From contig JAZDSV010000049.1 of NCBI GenBank assembly GCA_036784855.1, positions 32,641 through 96,640 on the forward strand: a stretch of DNA of 64,000 nucleotides, written 5' to 3'. The notes under the pieces were generated by a model, which had not been told where the DNA came from, did not search any database, and saw nothing but the letters and a program-made list of their open reading frames with translations. Source of the stretch: Aphelidium insulamus (lineage: Eukaryota; Aphelidiomycota; Aphelidea; Aphelidiaceae). Numbering within the stretch: the first letter of the stretch is position 1; each line of letters starts with the position of its first letter. Below, in pieces: positions 10,764-21,793 of this stretch. The position numbers were made by a program, and so were the translations under genes.

Positions 10764-11525
10764 TGCCTAAACAATTATCAATCAATTAGTGCGCCCCTTT
10801 CACCAATCAACCATCTGGCGAATAGGAGACAAATGGTCCGCAATGGACAAATGGTTTCCCTGTCTCACAAGGATGGGAATGCCGGGCTTATTCAACAAAA
10901 ACCAAACAGTGCGAGCTGTTCTTTATCCGACGAGATTGGAGCGCATACTATGCTTTCTGATTCCTGTATTGCTGCCTACTATCTCAATGTTCACCTATTT
11001 CACGGCACTTTCGGCCCTTTCAAACTGATGGTGACTGTGTAGTGGACCCCGACCTTTGACTAGTATGATGACGGTTCAAAATTAATAAATCTATAAGCGT
11101 GACGGAGCACGGCACGGCACGGTTCTTTTGAATGCTTGTTAGAGTGATGCAGTACATTGTATGATTGCTGTTACCTGATTATTGCAGGTAACATCAGAAC
11201 CAATACTATTGAATCAGTACGCTTTATACCACGTCGGGCAACATACCTTGTATGGCTTTGTGTGTGTTGAGTGAGTGTGTGTGGCGCACTTGGGAAATTG
11301 TTTGCACAAAGGATGAAAAAGGATTTATAGTGGTGCAGCAAATATGGTGGCGCCAATGTATGTGAGCTGCGATTGCTATAAGAGAAGAGAACCAAAGATA
11401 AGATAAATTTTGGTTTTCGCTCATTATAATGAGCGGAAAAGGTGTATATTTATTGTCGTTGTTGTATGACTGGGGTGCTTCTACTTCATCACAGGACCTT
11501 TTGTCTCCACGCACTTACCATTGAC
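10764..11525. other. intergenic stretch with inverted copy of the small secreted relic
   Basis: Apart from the relic at 10860-11090 I see no gene. GGCAC is repeated near 11110. The stretch from 11100 to 11525 is AT-rich and featureless. Confidence 0.5.
10860..11090 (+). pseudogene. small secreted-protein relic, copy 2 (inverted)
   Basis: About 230 bp match, on the opposite strand, the 3' part of the relic at 2.05-2.28 kb, with roughly 90 percent identity by eye. The match starts within a TCTCACAAGGATGGGAAT segment and runs past the shared stop region into the flank. No signal-peptide exon is visible upstream, so this copy is 5'-truncated and probably not functional. Confidence 0.6.
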
Positions 11526-11954
11526 TCAGGTCATGAGACGCACGGAAGCTTCCGAGCGGCTTTTGCATGTGCTGCTTAGCGGAATATCCATATATTTGTA
11601 ATGGGAGTTTTCTTTTGAGCATGCAGGATCGCCTTTATAATGACTTTGCATGATTGTGCTACCTTCTAGTGTTGTTTTTTCGTAAAAAACCTCGAAACCA
11701 TCACCCACTCCGTACAAGTAGCATCCCTTCAAACTTACTGCTTCAATGTACCAGATGCTGCAGTCGGAGTTATAGTGAGTAATTTCGGCGGCAAACTGTT
11801 TTGGGGACCTTTCTCCGGCACCATTACCGTCAGTTAGCGCCGATGACGTCATTAGCAGACTCTCATCCGGTACGGCATCAGAATTTTCGTCGCCGCCGGT
11901 AACTGACGCCTGGCGAGAAATCGAAAGTACGCCTGAAGAGAGCAAGGTTAACAT
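11526..11954 (-). CDS. hypothetical small Cys-containing protein
   Basis: 142 codons from the ATG at 11954. The sequence contains DCSIWYIEAVSLKGCYLYG, with Cys/aromatic spacing like the C-terminal half of a PAN/Apple domain, then a tail with two further cysteines. This resembles the Cys segment in the duplicated relics at 2.2 and 10.9 kb, so they may be one family; that is inference. The apparent N-terminus is only weakly hydrophobic. The sequence just downstream of the ATG looks like a pyrimidine-rich splice acceptor (CTCTCTTCAG), so the true first exon may lie further upstream and be missed here. Confidence 0.4.
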   Translation of the reverse strand: MLTLLSSGVLSISRQASVTGGDENSDAVPDESLLMTSSALTDGNGAGERSPKQFAAEITHYNSDCSIWYIEAVSLKGCYLYGVGDGFEVFYEKTTLEGSTIMQSHYKGDPACSKENSHYKYMDIPLSSTCKSRSEASVRLMT

Positions 11955-13324
11955 CAACTCCTGGGGAGGCGTCGGACGCTGACGCTATACCACGCATATT
12001 GAGTTTAAAAGCCCAGCAGTTGATTCATTGCTCATTATCAACTGCTGAGCCTATAGGCTTCAGGATTCTGTACTCATGCCCGCTTCTTACTTGTGTACTT
12101 GGAATGACCGCATGTATATTCCGCCGATGTACTGGATCGCAATCCATTCACGCTGCGTATGGTAATAAATACCGCTGACGCAACTGGTTGAGCTTATAGG
12201 TTCGCGATCTCACTTTGCTTCCGCCTACTTCAGAATTTCGGCACCACGCATAAAGGTTCAGATCTCACTTGCTCGCTCTCTACTCTGTACCTGGTGTACC
12301 AACGGCACAAGGTTTGTGATCTCACTGCTCGGCTTTCATTTAAAATGGCGCTAACGGTACGGTATTCTCGCAATTCTGTTACAGTAATTCCAGCTTGTAA
12401 TCTTGGTGCCAGTTTTTTGTCTGAAGGCATTGGCAAGTATAACAAAGTATAGTTTACAGGCCGGATCCTGCCATCGTCACTTTGTAAATAGGACGTTGAT
12501 TCACCGTGTTGCTTCAGTGAAGCAATAACCATTGATTTCATCCGTGCGCCCATATAGTATAGGTTATTAATCGAGAATGGTTTGGTGAGTTTCTGACATA
12601 GGCAGTCACAGTTAATGCAAGTGCAAGACAGTAAAGATAAGGGAGAAAAAGATTCGTTCCATTCTTAAAAGTTGTTGGTGGCGTTGGAACACTTTTTGTT
12701 AGCTTTTATGCATCGGAGTCTTAGTGACACAGAAAAAATTCGTCAACCAATCATATTGCGGATAAGTCTCGGCCATTAGCCAATCACAATAAGCGGATGT
12801 TACACGAGAGTTTAACTTACTTACAAGGATCCGCAAATATGAATTATGGATTAAGTTAATCTACTATTGAAAATGAGCCATCATTCGCTTCCACGTTCAG
12901 AAAAGGCCTGAAACAAATCCCGCTCAAATGCATCTCAAATGATATTCCACCACCAGGTGCAAACCTCCAGGTCGATACTCACTTTCAGTCCAAATCACCG
13001 CTCCGTCATTGTAAACTTCAGCGTGGCTGAGTGAAACTACGCGCAGTCCTGGAGTGGCAGCTTAGGGCTTGTCCAGCATGCGCGTAGCAAAATCACTGTA
13101 AAAGACTGGCATCTATACAGTGCGTAGTATATATATGTAGTATATACACATGGTAATGATAAGGTATTGTTGCCGTTGTAGAGAAGGCCCAACTTAGGCA
13201 GGGAGCAGCGTATCAGTGTCGAATAGGCACAGCTGTAAGTGCACTGATATATGTATGTAAGCGACAAAAATATAAATATAAATACTGTGCAAACGGCAAT
13301 ACAGAAGGCACACACAGACACTGA
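11955..13324. other. 1.4-kb AT-rich intergenic region
   Basis: I find no convincing gene. A 107-codon open frame near 12.2-12.55 kb on the minus strand has no recognisable features. It contains a perfect hairpin at 12014-12047, two CCAAT boxes in the same orientation at 12747-12751 and 12780-12784, and the promoter of the CM1 gene towards its right end. Confidence 0.5.
12014..12047. repeat. 11-bp perfect inverted repeat (hairpin)
   Basis: The arm at 12014-12024 (CAGCAGTTGAT) is the exact reverse complement of 12037-12047, with a 12-base loop. It is not followed by a T-run and lies far from any gene end. Role unknown. Confidence 0.6.
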
Positions 13325-16300
13325 ATGGCGCACAGGCAGAGCGCCGACTCTGCCACCAACGACGGCAACTACACACAGCTGCTGTTTGGGCCAGAGGCGT
13401 CTACGGGTGCCGACACCTCTGTGTCTAGCAGCTACGGCGGCGACCGGAGCTTGTCGTTTGCCGTGGACCGCGACTTTGTCCTTCACGGCGACGACGGGGA
13501 TGACGGCGGAAACACCACTGGTCACGACGCTGATTATGTCTTGCCAGCGCAGCACAATGGTCGGAGGTCCACCATACTGCACGACGACCATGTGGACATG
13601 TCCCGGCACAGCAGCAGTCATGGCGGCAGTGCCGTACTGCACTCGTCGCCGCTACGGCGCTCGGCACCCGCAGACACCTCGGCCATCGGCGGTGACCAGT
13701 TCCCATCATTTGGTGGGGGCAGGCAGCAGCAGGCAGTACCGGCACCGCGCCGGGCATTCCACTCCAGTCCCGTGCGCGCCTCCTCGGCCGCCTCCACACT
13801 CACGGCACACCACCGGCTGTCCAGTGCGGGACGTTCCACCATGACCGGCGCCGGTAATGGCCAGCCGCGAACCCGTGGCCTCAAGGAGCAGGAGAAGGTA
13901 CCTACATAAGATATATATATATATATATATAAACTATATGTGTTACATACACGACATTTAACATCCAACACAGCTCATTGCCGACCTGAAAAAGGACAAC
14001 TTTGACTTGAAGATGCGCGTGGTCACGCTGCAAGAACACTTGGAGGAAATTGCGGATGACGCCACTGTCAAGAGCATCAGGGATAATACGGATTTGCGGG
14101 TGCAGTTGCAGCGCTTGCAGGCCGAGTACGATGAACTGCAACAGCAGCAACAGCAGCAAATCTATGCCGAGGAAGAGCGGCAACAACAAGAGCAGCAACA
14201 GCAAGAGCAAGAGCACATTAATCATCGCAGTCAGCAGCAGCTGGAGGAGGCCAAACGTGAACTTGCCGCACAGTCTGAACAAGTACGCCAGCTGCAGGCC
14301 GAAGTCGGCAGACTGCGCCGACAGTCGGCATCCCCAGCGGGCGCAGACGCCCTCGAGCGCACCGTGGTCACGTACCGCGAATACATGGCCAAGCTGGAAT
14401 CAGAGTTGACCACCGTCAAGTCGCAGCTGTTCCAGAGTAATGCACAGCTGGCACAGCGCGCCGTAGAGATGGAGCGTATGCGCGGCGATATGGAGGCCAT
14501 GGCGGCCCAGGCCGCTTCATCGACATCCCGGCACAACACTGCGTCACCACGCGGCGGTGGCGGTTTCAACCCGGATCGCTCCTCTTTCACTGAGATGATG
14601 TCATTTGACCCCGCCACCGTTCACGCCAACTCTAACAACCAGCTGGAGCAGGCAAGTTGAATTATATCTACTTTGATAGTTTTCTCATACTTCTATAGGG
14701 AATAAATATGCTGCGAGACCAAATTGGCGAGCTAAAGATGCAGCTCATTGAGAAACAGTCCAACGCCGAACAGCTCACCGTGGAACTGGAGGGCAAGTCA
14801 AGCGCCCACGCCAGAACTGTCCAACAACTGACAGAGGAGCGGGCGCGCGAGGAACAGCGACTGAAGCGCATCATTGAAGAGCTGCGGTCCCAGCTGTCGG
14901 CACTCAAGTCGGAGCTGAGCCGTGCCAATGACATGCTGGCCGAGAGTGCGCAGAGCCGACACGCGGACGAGACACACCTCCAAATGGAGATCCAGTCACT
15001 CCAACAGCGCCACACTGCCAAGAACGCCGCTCTAATAAGCGCCAATGAGAAGCTGGAGCAGGTATGATAAATATTATTGTTATCATCATCAGCTAATAGA
15101 ATTTGCAGGTGATGAGCCAGCTGCGCACGGTGGAAGCTTCGGTGGCCGTCAAGAGCCAGCACATTGATAATTTGACGGCGCAACTGGAGAGCAAGAACCG
15201 GCTACTGGCCGACATGGAGCGCGAGCATAAGCGCAGCACCGACCGACTGCAGCTGGCAAGTTCTAGGTTGTTATGTTATTGTACCTTATATTATATTTTG
15301 GCAGCAAGTACATCAGGCAGAGACGCGATTGTCACATCTGGACGTCGACAACCACGGCAAGGACAATGAGATCTTGCTGTTGAAGAAACAAATCGCCACC
15401 CAGCAGCAGCAACTGGTCGCCATCGAGGAGCGTTGGAGCAAGCAGAGCCGCGAACTGGGCGCACAGCAGCAGAAAGTTCGAGATGAACTTGACCAGGTGA
15501 TTATATTGATATTGTGATATACAGATATCAATAACATGTCATCTTAGCAAATACATGCATTCAAGGCCGAGACAGAGGCGCAGAGTCGCCGTCTAAAGGC
15601 GCGTGAAGCCGAGCTGAAAGAGGCCAGGGACCAGCTGGAGATGCACAGTGTCGGCGTGGAAGCCGCAACTGAACAGTTTAGACTGGAGAAGGAGCGGCTG
15701 CGACAGGAGCTGCACGGTCAGCACACCGAGGTGGAGCGCCTGAACACGGAGGCGACCAAGCTGCGCGGAGAGATTGCACAGCTGCAGTCAAAGTACCGCG
15801 AGGCAATCTCGGTCAACGAGCGACTCGCATTCACCATCAAGGACCAGGACGAGACGGCCGCCACGCACCAATCCGAAATCGCCCAACAGCTCTCCAAACT
15901 GCAAGCAAAGGACGGTGAACTACGCGATGTGACACAGCGGCTGGCCAATCTGTCGCGCAAACTCGCCGACACCGAGCACTCGCACCAGGAAGAACTGCGC
16001 GCCGCCAAAGCATCTCTGCAAAAGTCGAGCTCGGCGCTGAAGGAGCGGAACGAGCTCTTAATCCGTCTTGAGAAGGAACTCGTTGGCGCCTTCACCGCGG
16101 CCGGCATCGACGTTCCGGTCGGTATTAGTATTATTGCAACTTATTCTCCGCTTACTCTTTGTGTATAAATTAGAATACGGAGGATTCGGATGCGAGCGAT
16201 CCCGCAAGCAACTTTTATGCCTTTGCCGAGAAGCTGGGCCAGCGAACCGGACAAGTGGGGCAGCTATTTGAGATGTTTGCCACACAACTGGAAAGCACCG

Positions 16301-17287
16301 AGCGGCGGATTGACAATGAAATTGGGTTTGTTAAAGTTAAGCCTTGTTACACTACCTCAATTTCTATGCAGACAGTGGAACGGCAAGCTTGACAAACAGA
16401 TGGACAAGATTGCCAGCTTCAAGTCGGCCGTGATGGAGGCGCTCAAGGTGCAGCGTAAACTGCAAGAAAGTTTGCACAAGCATCGCAGTCAGCTGGAACG
16501 CGCCAAAGCCAGTCTGGCAGCCAGCGAGCACGACAACGCCATCTACAAGCACAAGATCGCCACGCTGGAGTCACGGCTGAAATTGAATGCCGGCTCCGAG
16601 CAGGAGAAGCACGCCGAACTGCAGGCCAAAGTGGCGGAACTGGAGCGTCTGGTCAAGGAGCGCGACAGGCAGTGCCGAGAGGCGGAGACCAAGTTCACCG
16701 AGACACGGGACCAACTGCACTCTGTCCAAGCATCGTCCCAAAAACGTGTCAAGGATCTCACCGAGAACATTAGGTACACTTTTTTATTTATCCAGAGATA
16801 TATTAATAATATGCACAGGATGCTCAGGGTGGATCTGGAGAGTAGCGAGCGGCAACACAAGCAGATGGAGACGCTGTTAAAGTCACAGAAACAGGCACAG
16901 GCACTGCACACAAACAGTGGCACGTTCCACCTGCTGGAGACGGCCGAGTCGGCCATTGAGAAGATGAATGAAAAGCTGCGCGCCGACCTCAAGGACCGAT
17001 CAGACCGTCTGGATCGGGAGCACCAGCAGCTGCAGCGCCGCAATCAAGAGTACGCGAGACTGCGTAACGAGTACGAGGTGCTCAAGCGGCGGCTCGACAA
17101 GCGGGAACTCATCATACAGATGGCGCTGGCCAAGCTGGAGCTGGTGAATAAGCGGAAGGGGTCCGTGGAGCAGGCCATACAGCTGTCGAGCATGCTGCGC
17201 GCTGACAAGTCCATGGCATCTATACGGGCCGCAGATCAGATGTCTGACCACGAACAGGACAAGCATAGCACCGAGCATCAATCGTAG
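13325..17287 (+). CDS. centrosomin CM1-motif coiled-coil protein
   Basis: Nine exons (13325-13897, 13974-14651, 14699-15061, 15109-15255, 15305-15496, 15548-16117, 16174-16325, 16372-16773, 16819-17287) join in frame to about 1,181 residues. The first 180 are Ser/Gly/His-rich and disordered. RGLKEQEK joined across intron 1 to LIADLKKDNFDLKMRVVTL is a classic CM1 motif (centrosomin, CDK5RAP2, Pcp1, Mto1), which binds gamma-tubulin complexes and activates microtubule nucleation. The rest is almost wholly heptad coiled coil with Gln-rich stretches. The protein should act at the centrosome, basal body or spindle pole. Introns 14652-14698 and 15256-15304 begin with GC (GCAAGT), the only donors that keep the frame. 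No C-terminal CM2 motif was evident. Confidence 0.88.
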
Positions 17288-17419
17288 TTGTAATGAATTA
17301 ATTGTTTCTTGTCGCTTACAGGTTGGTGTATAAGGGATTTGTTGGTGTTACTGAGGTTAACTTGGATTTATACTCGGTTAAGCCCGTTCACGGGAACAAT
17401 TTGAATATAGTCTTTATTG

Positions 17420-18197
17420 TTATTCAATGCGCTGCAGCAACTGCATATTCCCAGTAATTTGTAATTCGCCGAAAGCGCTCAATAGTATCGACAGCACAAA
17501 GAAGAACAGCGCAAAGTCTTGCGCTGCTCGAGTAATAGCCTGGCGACGATCCTAAATACGTATGAACATGAGGAAGAATCTTATTGAGAACGTTTAGACC
17601 TTTTTTGATATATATAAAGGACATAGTATTGAATATGCAACACCTGCAACATACTTGTCGAAGGGCAATGCGCCACGAAAGGCTCAGCGCAAGAAATGTG
17701 GCCAGGATCGGGTAGCTTCTGCAGGACACTCTGTCTCCACTGCCATGAATCGACATGCATAAACTTGATAGCGGTTCCATGCGTAACATGGCCATAAACG
17801 ATGGGCAATGCATGACCATGACGGCCAAGGCGGCGAATAAGATAGTGGCCAGCCGCTTCCCATGGAATTGATCGACGTCGCTGCGTTGCTGGATGGCGGC
17901 GGGTGGCATCATCGGGAATGGGAAATCATTGGGAATTGCTGGGTAAATCGGTTCTCGTGCTTCTGCTACCGCCGGGCGTGGACTTGACGGAATTGCGGGT
18001 AGCACCGGGGAAGGTTCAACATCCTTCGGCACGGCAGGGGCATCCGATTTCACTTCTCGGGCAACGTCTACCACGACTGGCAAAGCGTCACGAGGCGCTG
18101 CATGGCTGACCGAGCCAGTTATGAGGCCCAGCCTCTCGGCTCCGCGGTTTAATATCTTTTCCCGGCGGCGCTCTCGACGGCGATCAGCTTCAGACAT
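17420..18197 (-). CDS. GET2/CAML-like tail-anchored protein receptor
   Basis: Exons 17655-18197 and 17420-17551, phase 0, give 224 residues. The N-terminus SEADRRRERRREKILNRGAE followed by RLGLITG is the basic helix of Get2/CAML proteins, which recruits the Get3/TRC40 ATPase carrying tail-anchored clients to the ER. A Pro/Ala-rich linker follows, then three hydrophobic segments: ATILFAALAVMVMHCPSFMA, ILATFLALSLSW, and FALFFFVLSILLSAF in exon 2. This is the expected three-helix topology with the N-terminus in the cytosol. The 103-bp intron is longer than average. Reading through the intron destroys the third helix, which supports the splice. It is divergent from the GON7-like gene, with 38 bp between start codons. 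Confidence 0.8.
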
Positions 18198-18235
18198 GGG
18201 AAATACATCGAGCACTGACCGAAACCGAACTACTA

Positions 18236-18484
18236 ATGAATGCCAACTTCTACAGCGACGGGGAAAAGTGCGAAATTCCGGTCGTGTCCGCGAGGAGTAG
18301 TACCGCGGAATCGCCGGCTCAAATGCTGCACCAATTGCGCCAGCTACAGCATGACGTGAACGAGTTTCTTTCGCTGCGCATTGAATCGGAATGCAGTGTC
18401 GATTCACGCCAAAAGACCAAAACCAATGAAAGCGGTGCTGGCAACCGGACAAAGGAACCGCGAATGTCGGGTGATGACGAGTGA
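18236..18484 (+). CDS. GON7: GON7-like KEOPS subunit
   Basis: An 82-codon single-exon gene. The segment QMLHQLRQLQHDVNEFLSLR at residues 29-48 closely resembles the helix of fungal Gon7 (QLRTQLTGLQDDINEFLTGR, from memory). Both are short acidic proteins with a disordered tail. Gon7 is the small fifth subunit of KEOPS, which makes the t6A base of ANN-decoding tRNAs. The ending is acidic (SGDDE). The start codon is 38 bp from the divergent GET2-like gene, so the two may share a promoter. The family is fast-evolving and the match rests on one helix, so confidence is moderate. Confidence 0.55.
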   Translation: MNANFYSDGEKCEIPVVSARSSTAESPAQMLHQLRQLQHDVNEFLSLRIESECSVDSRQKTKTNESGAGNRTKEPRMSGDDE

Positions 18485-18686
18485 ATACAGCTGTTGACTT
18501 CTAGTCATATTAGCCAGCGAAATACACATTGCGAACATATTGTCCCATCGGTAGTGTGCAACGAACGGCAGGCAGTGATGCGCTTCGCCGACCGAGCTGC
18601 ACGTAATGGTTTGACTTTTGCTCACCGCATTGCAAAAATAACATTCAATATTTTGTGGATGCCACACAAATGTATTCTGCGGTCAT

Positions 18687-18923
18687 CTACCCAAATATAG
18701 CTGCGGTCCGCCGCTGGCGATCGAGGTCTCCAAAGAAGCGGGGCTGTGATCGCGCCATGAGGTCAGATCGCAATGGTCGCTTCTCGGCGCGAGCAGAATC
18801 AACGCGTCGCAGCGCCTCATATCTTGCTGCCGCCGCCTGCTCGCCGTCTCGGAAAATGGTCTTCAATTCCGGCAGAAGCGCCTCGATGGCAGCGGCCTTG
18901 TCCTCCATAACGCAAATGCGCAT
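18687..18923 (-). CDS. hypothetical small basic helical protein
   Basis: A 78-codon frame on the minus strand, rich in Ala, Arg and Glu, with MEDKAAAIEALLPELKTIF predicted to be an amphipathic helix and a basic tail (RSQPRFFGDLDRQRR). Codon usage looks like that of neighbouring genes. Start is uncertain: ATGs encode residues 1 and 6, and an upstream exon could exist. I do not recognise a family. Confidence 0.35.
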   Translation of the reverse strand: MRICVMEDKAAAIEALLPELKTIFRDGEQAAAARYEALRRVDSARAEKRPLRSDLMARSQPRFFGDLDRQRRTAAIFG

Positions 18924-19808
18924 GCGGGCAACAAAGAGCGCGGCGTCTTGCCGTTACACCTTTCTGACGCGCGCTGATCTGTGTCACTTTCATGTCGGCG
19001 CGCGATGGCGTAATCACCACAGAATGACCTTGATTGTTAAAAAACCCGCTGATAATGTAATGGATGGGCAGTGCAATTGTAATCTTCAGATTAATCGCCG
19101 TATGAGCCGCGCTGAGTTGAAGTGAACAGCGATTGATGGGCAATACCCATTATAATCGTCGGTATGACCGCCATCTGAAATGTGACGAAAAATGAATACC
19201 ATTCCATCATCAAGCCTTGTCATCAAGTCATGTGAGTCATCATGCCCCACTGGTGGGCCGCTGTTCACAACTTTCTATCCTAAAGTCGCATAGCACCGGA
19301 TGAACTATATGCAATGGTACAATTTGTCAAGCGAACAAGTTAAAACGTGCCACAAGTTTCCCAAAATGAGCAGCGTTAAATTGTATTCGTGGCGCGCTTT
19401 GATCATGTTTGTGATGTATAAGATGAATGTCGAGCAGTGGCAGTGTAGGCGCTCAAACTAAAAAACTGAACACAACACACAGTATTTGGTCATCAAAACG
19501 CCCTTGCTAGAAAAGATTTTTGAAAGTTATATCCTTTTCTTCAGTCGGCCATTATAAATGCGACGGTGAAGAGAATGCCATAGTTGTGCTCCATGATGTC
19601 ATGTTTTCTCGCCTAGTCTGGAGTCTACGACAACCTTCTGCCGCTATTATCACCACCACCACGGCCATTAATATGAAGCTGCCTTGCAAATAAACTAGGT
19701 AGCAGCAACTAATAGAACGTCACCAATGTAAAGATCGACATAGTTGGAGATTGTTTAATTCCGCAATAAGAGGTGAATTTAGCAAAGAAACAAAAAGGAA
19801 ATTTTACC
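18924..19808. other. intergenic stretch upstream of the Zn2-Cys6 gene
   Basis: About 880 bp with no gene I can support. It should contain the promoter and 5' leader of the Zn2-Cys6 factor. There is a short CCACCACCACGGCC tract near 19650. Confidence 0.5.
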
Positions 19809-21295
19809 ATGGAAACGGTGACTCAATGTGACGTAATTTGCGATTGTGTCGCCCATTGTTTTCGGCAGCCTTCCGTGGATTCGGCGCTTGCGCCCGCGCT
19901 CTTTGCCCGTGTCTCCCGCAAGTCTACTAAACGTACACAAGGCAGACCTTCCATATCTCTCTTATCTCTCATAACTACTATTTTATCTACGGCCATGGGT
20001 AGTGGTGGTAGTGGTAGTGGTAGCAGTCGGCGGCGCGCATCTGCTCCCAGCGTCTCCACCAGCCGGCGATCATCAGCTGCCAACGGTGGCGTTGCCGTGT
20101 CCGCGTGCTCCAACTGCAAGGCGGCGCACCTCAGCTGTGATGTGCAGCGCCCGTGTCGTCGGTGCACGCTAACCGACAAGGCCGACACGTGCTTCAGTCT
20201 GGTGCCGATGAAGCGTGGCCGGCCAGTGAAGAAGGCGGCGCGGCCCAGACAAGATGATATCGTGTCCGGTGCTGCTAAGGAACATGATATTGGTGTGACA
20301 CGGCCGCCGCGGTGTCTCCCACCAGCGAAACTTCCGCCATCGGAAGTGTTGCGCGTAATCTACCCGGCACATCAACTGCCCACCCCGGACGAGGACTCTA
20401 ATTGTGCTCTGCCACCGTCGGCTGCCGCGTTTCTTGGTTAGTATACTTCATATCACACCAAGTAGCTTACTTTGCTTGTGTAGACGGACAAGCAGTGAAT
20501 ACTTCTGATCATCAGCAGCGAAGACGCAGTGTCCATGGCGTTCGTGCTGTGTCGATGCCTCCCGCGTGGATTGTGCCCAGCGCTGCTCCGCCCACGACGA
20601 TCTGGCAGCCCAGCAGTGACAGGCGGCGTATTAATGCAGGGCCGTCGTTACCTCCACATGCGCCACCACTGTTCAATCACCCATCCACAGACGCCGGTCA
20701 CGAAGTACCTCCATTTACACCCCCGCTGACCAGTGTACCGCGGCTACACACCGAGACACGGCGGTTGGAACTGCTGGCCATGGCACAGACTTTGGAACTG
20801 GTGGCGACATACCCGCAATCCAGCGCAGATCAGCTTGTGACCTTCCTGGGACGCGACACCATGTCCCTACTCACTCCACCTGGTCTCACTCTCTACTCGC
20901 TCACTCATCCATTCGATCACTGGCTGCTGGCGTGTCTGCACCGGCAAGCTTCAGCTAGACCGAGGCACAGCAACGACGGATGCAGCTGCTCACGGCAACA
21001 AGAAGCATTTCCCGCCAATGGGACACCTCGACTACAACCACCAACTCAACCAACACCGTCAGCACTACCATCACCCGGCATACTCACGGTCACGGTGCAG
21101 CAGATGCAGCTTCACAGCACACGCTGCCCCATACACGACTGCAATCCCGCAGCTCTCCACATACTGGACAGTCAGAGCATACCGCAAATGTTTCACTGCA
21201 CGCTGACGGCAATGCCCGACCCGGACCTGATTCGCGTGTGGTTGGAACCATTTGTACTCCCGGCCGTTATCTCCTTACAAACAGTGTCGCGTTGA
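19809..21295 (+). CDS. Zn2-Cys6 transcription factor (ERT1/AcuK-like finger)
   Basis: Exons 19809-20436 and 20484-21295 (47-bp intron) give 479 residues from the first ATG; the ATG at 19995 (MGSGGSGSG), with better context, would give 417. The binuclear zinc cluster is CSNCKAAHLSCDVQRPCRRC then 8 residues and Cys: C-x2-C-x6-C-x5-C-x2-C-x8-C. The following KRGRPVKK and the AHLSCD-RPCRRC wording match the ERT1/AcuK subgroup of fungal regulators of gluconeogenesis. A long Pro/Ser/His-rich region with a possible small folded segment (residues 320-375) follows. This family is essentially fungal with rare occurrences in amoebae, which bears on the identity of the organism. It is a nuclear DNA-binding regulator by family. 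Confidence 0.85.
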
Positions 21296-21793
21296 CGTGA
21301 CCACCTGACTTACAATGACGCCCGACTACTGAATTCGATTTAAGTAAACTAGATCGTTCCATTAAACACTGTGCGTGATATTAACGGTACCAAGTATAAC
21401 TTTTTCCTGATATTAATGAGATTGCCCCACTCATTAATCACAGCATGTAGTGTATAATGAGGCTAGTCGGTATATATTACTAGTCGTACATATTCGTCCA
21501 TGTAGACTCCACTTATGCAACATGTCTTAGTTTGAATTATCATGTTGGCACACTAGTTACCCTGCAATTATGCCCCAGGCCGATGAATCTCTATTTTTCT
21601 ACCAGTGTGTTAAATAGAAATGAAATCAAGATATCCGCCTGCAAACTTTCTTTTCCATATGTACATAAAAATAGAATGGCAGAGTAAAGCGCTATAAATA
21701 GCCAACGACTGTGAAATAGCACTGTATCAATCAGCATCCAGACAGACAGACAGACAGACAGACATCATACACACTGCCAAATCGCTGTACAAA
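21296..21793. other. spacer with a CAGA microsatellite
   Basis: An AT-rich spacer. At about 21739-21763 there are six tandem CAGA units, shortly before the RhoGEF start codon, probably in its leader. No gene seen. Confidence 0.6.

Noticed and set aside
12230-12553. 107-codon open frame on the minus strand
   Set aside because: No signal peptide, domain, homologue-like motif or codon bias. It lies in AT-rich spacer with CCAAT boxes.
18494-18686. Short plus-strand frame after the GON7-like gene
   Set aside because: No recognisable features and poor codon bias; likely the 3' region.
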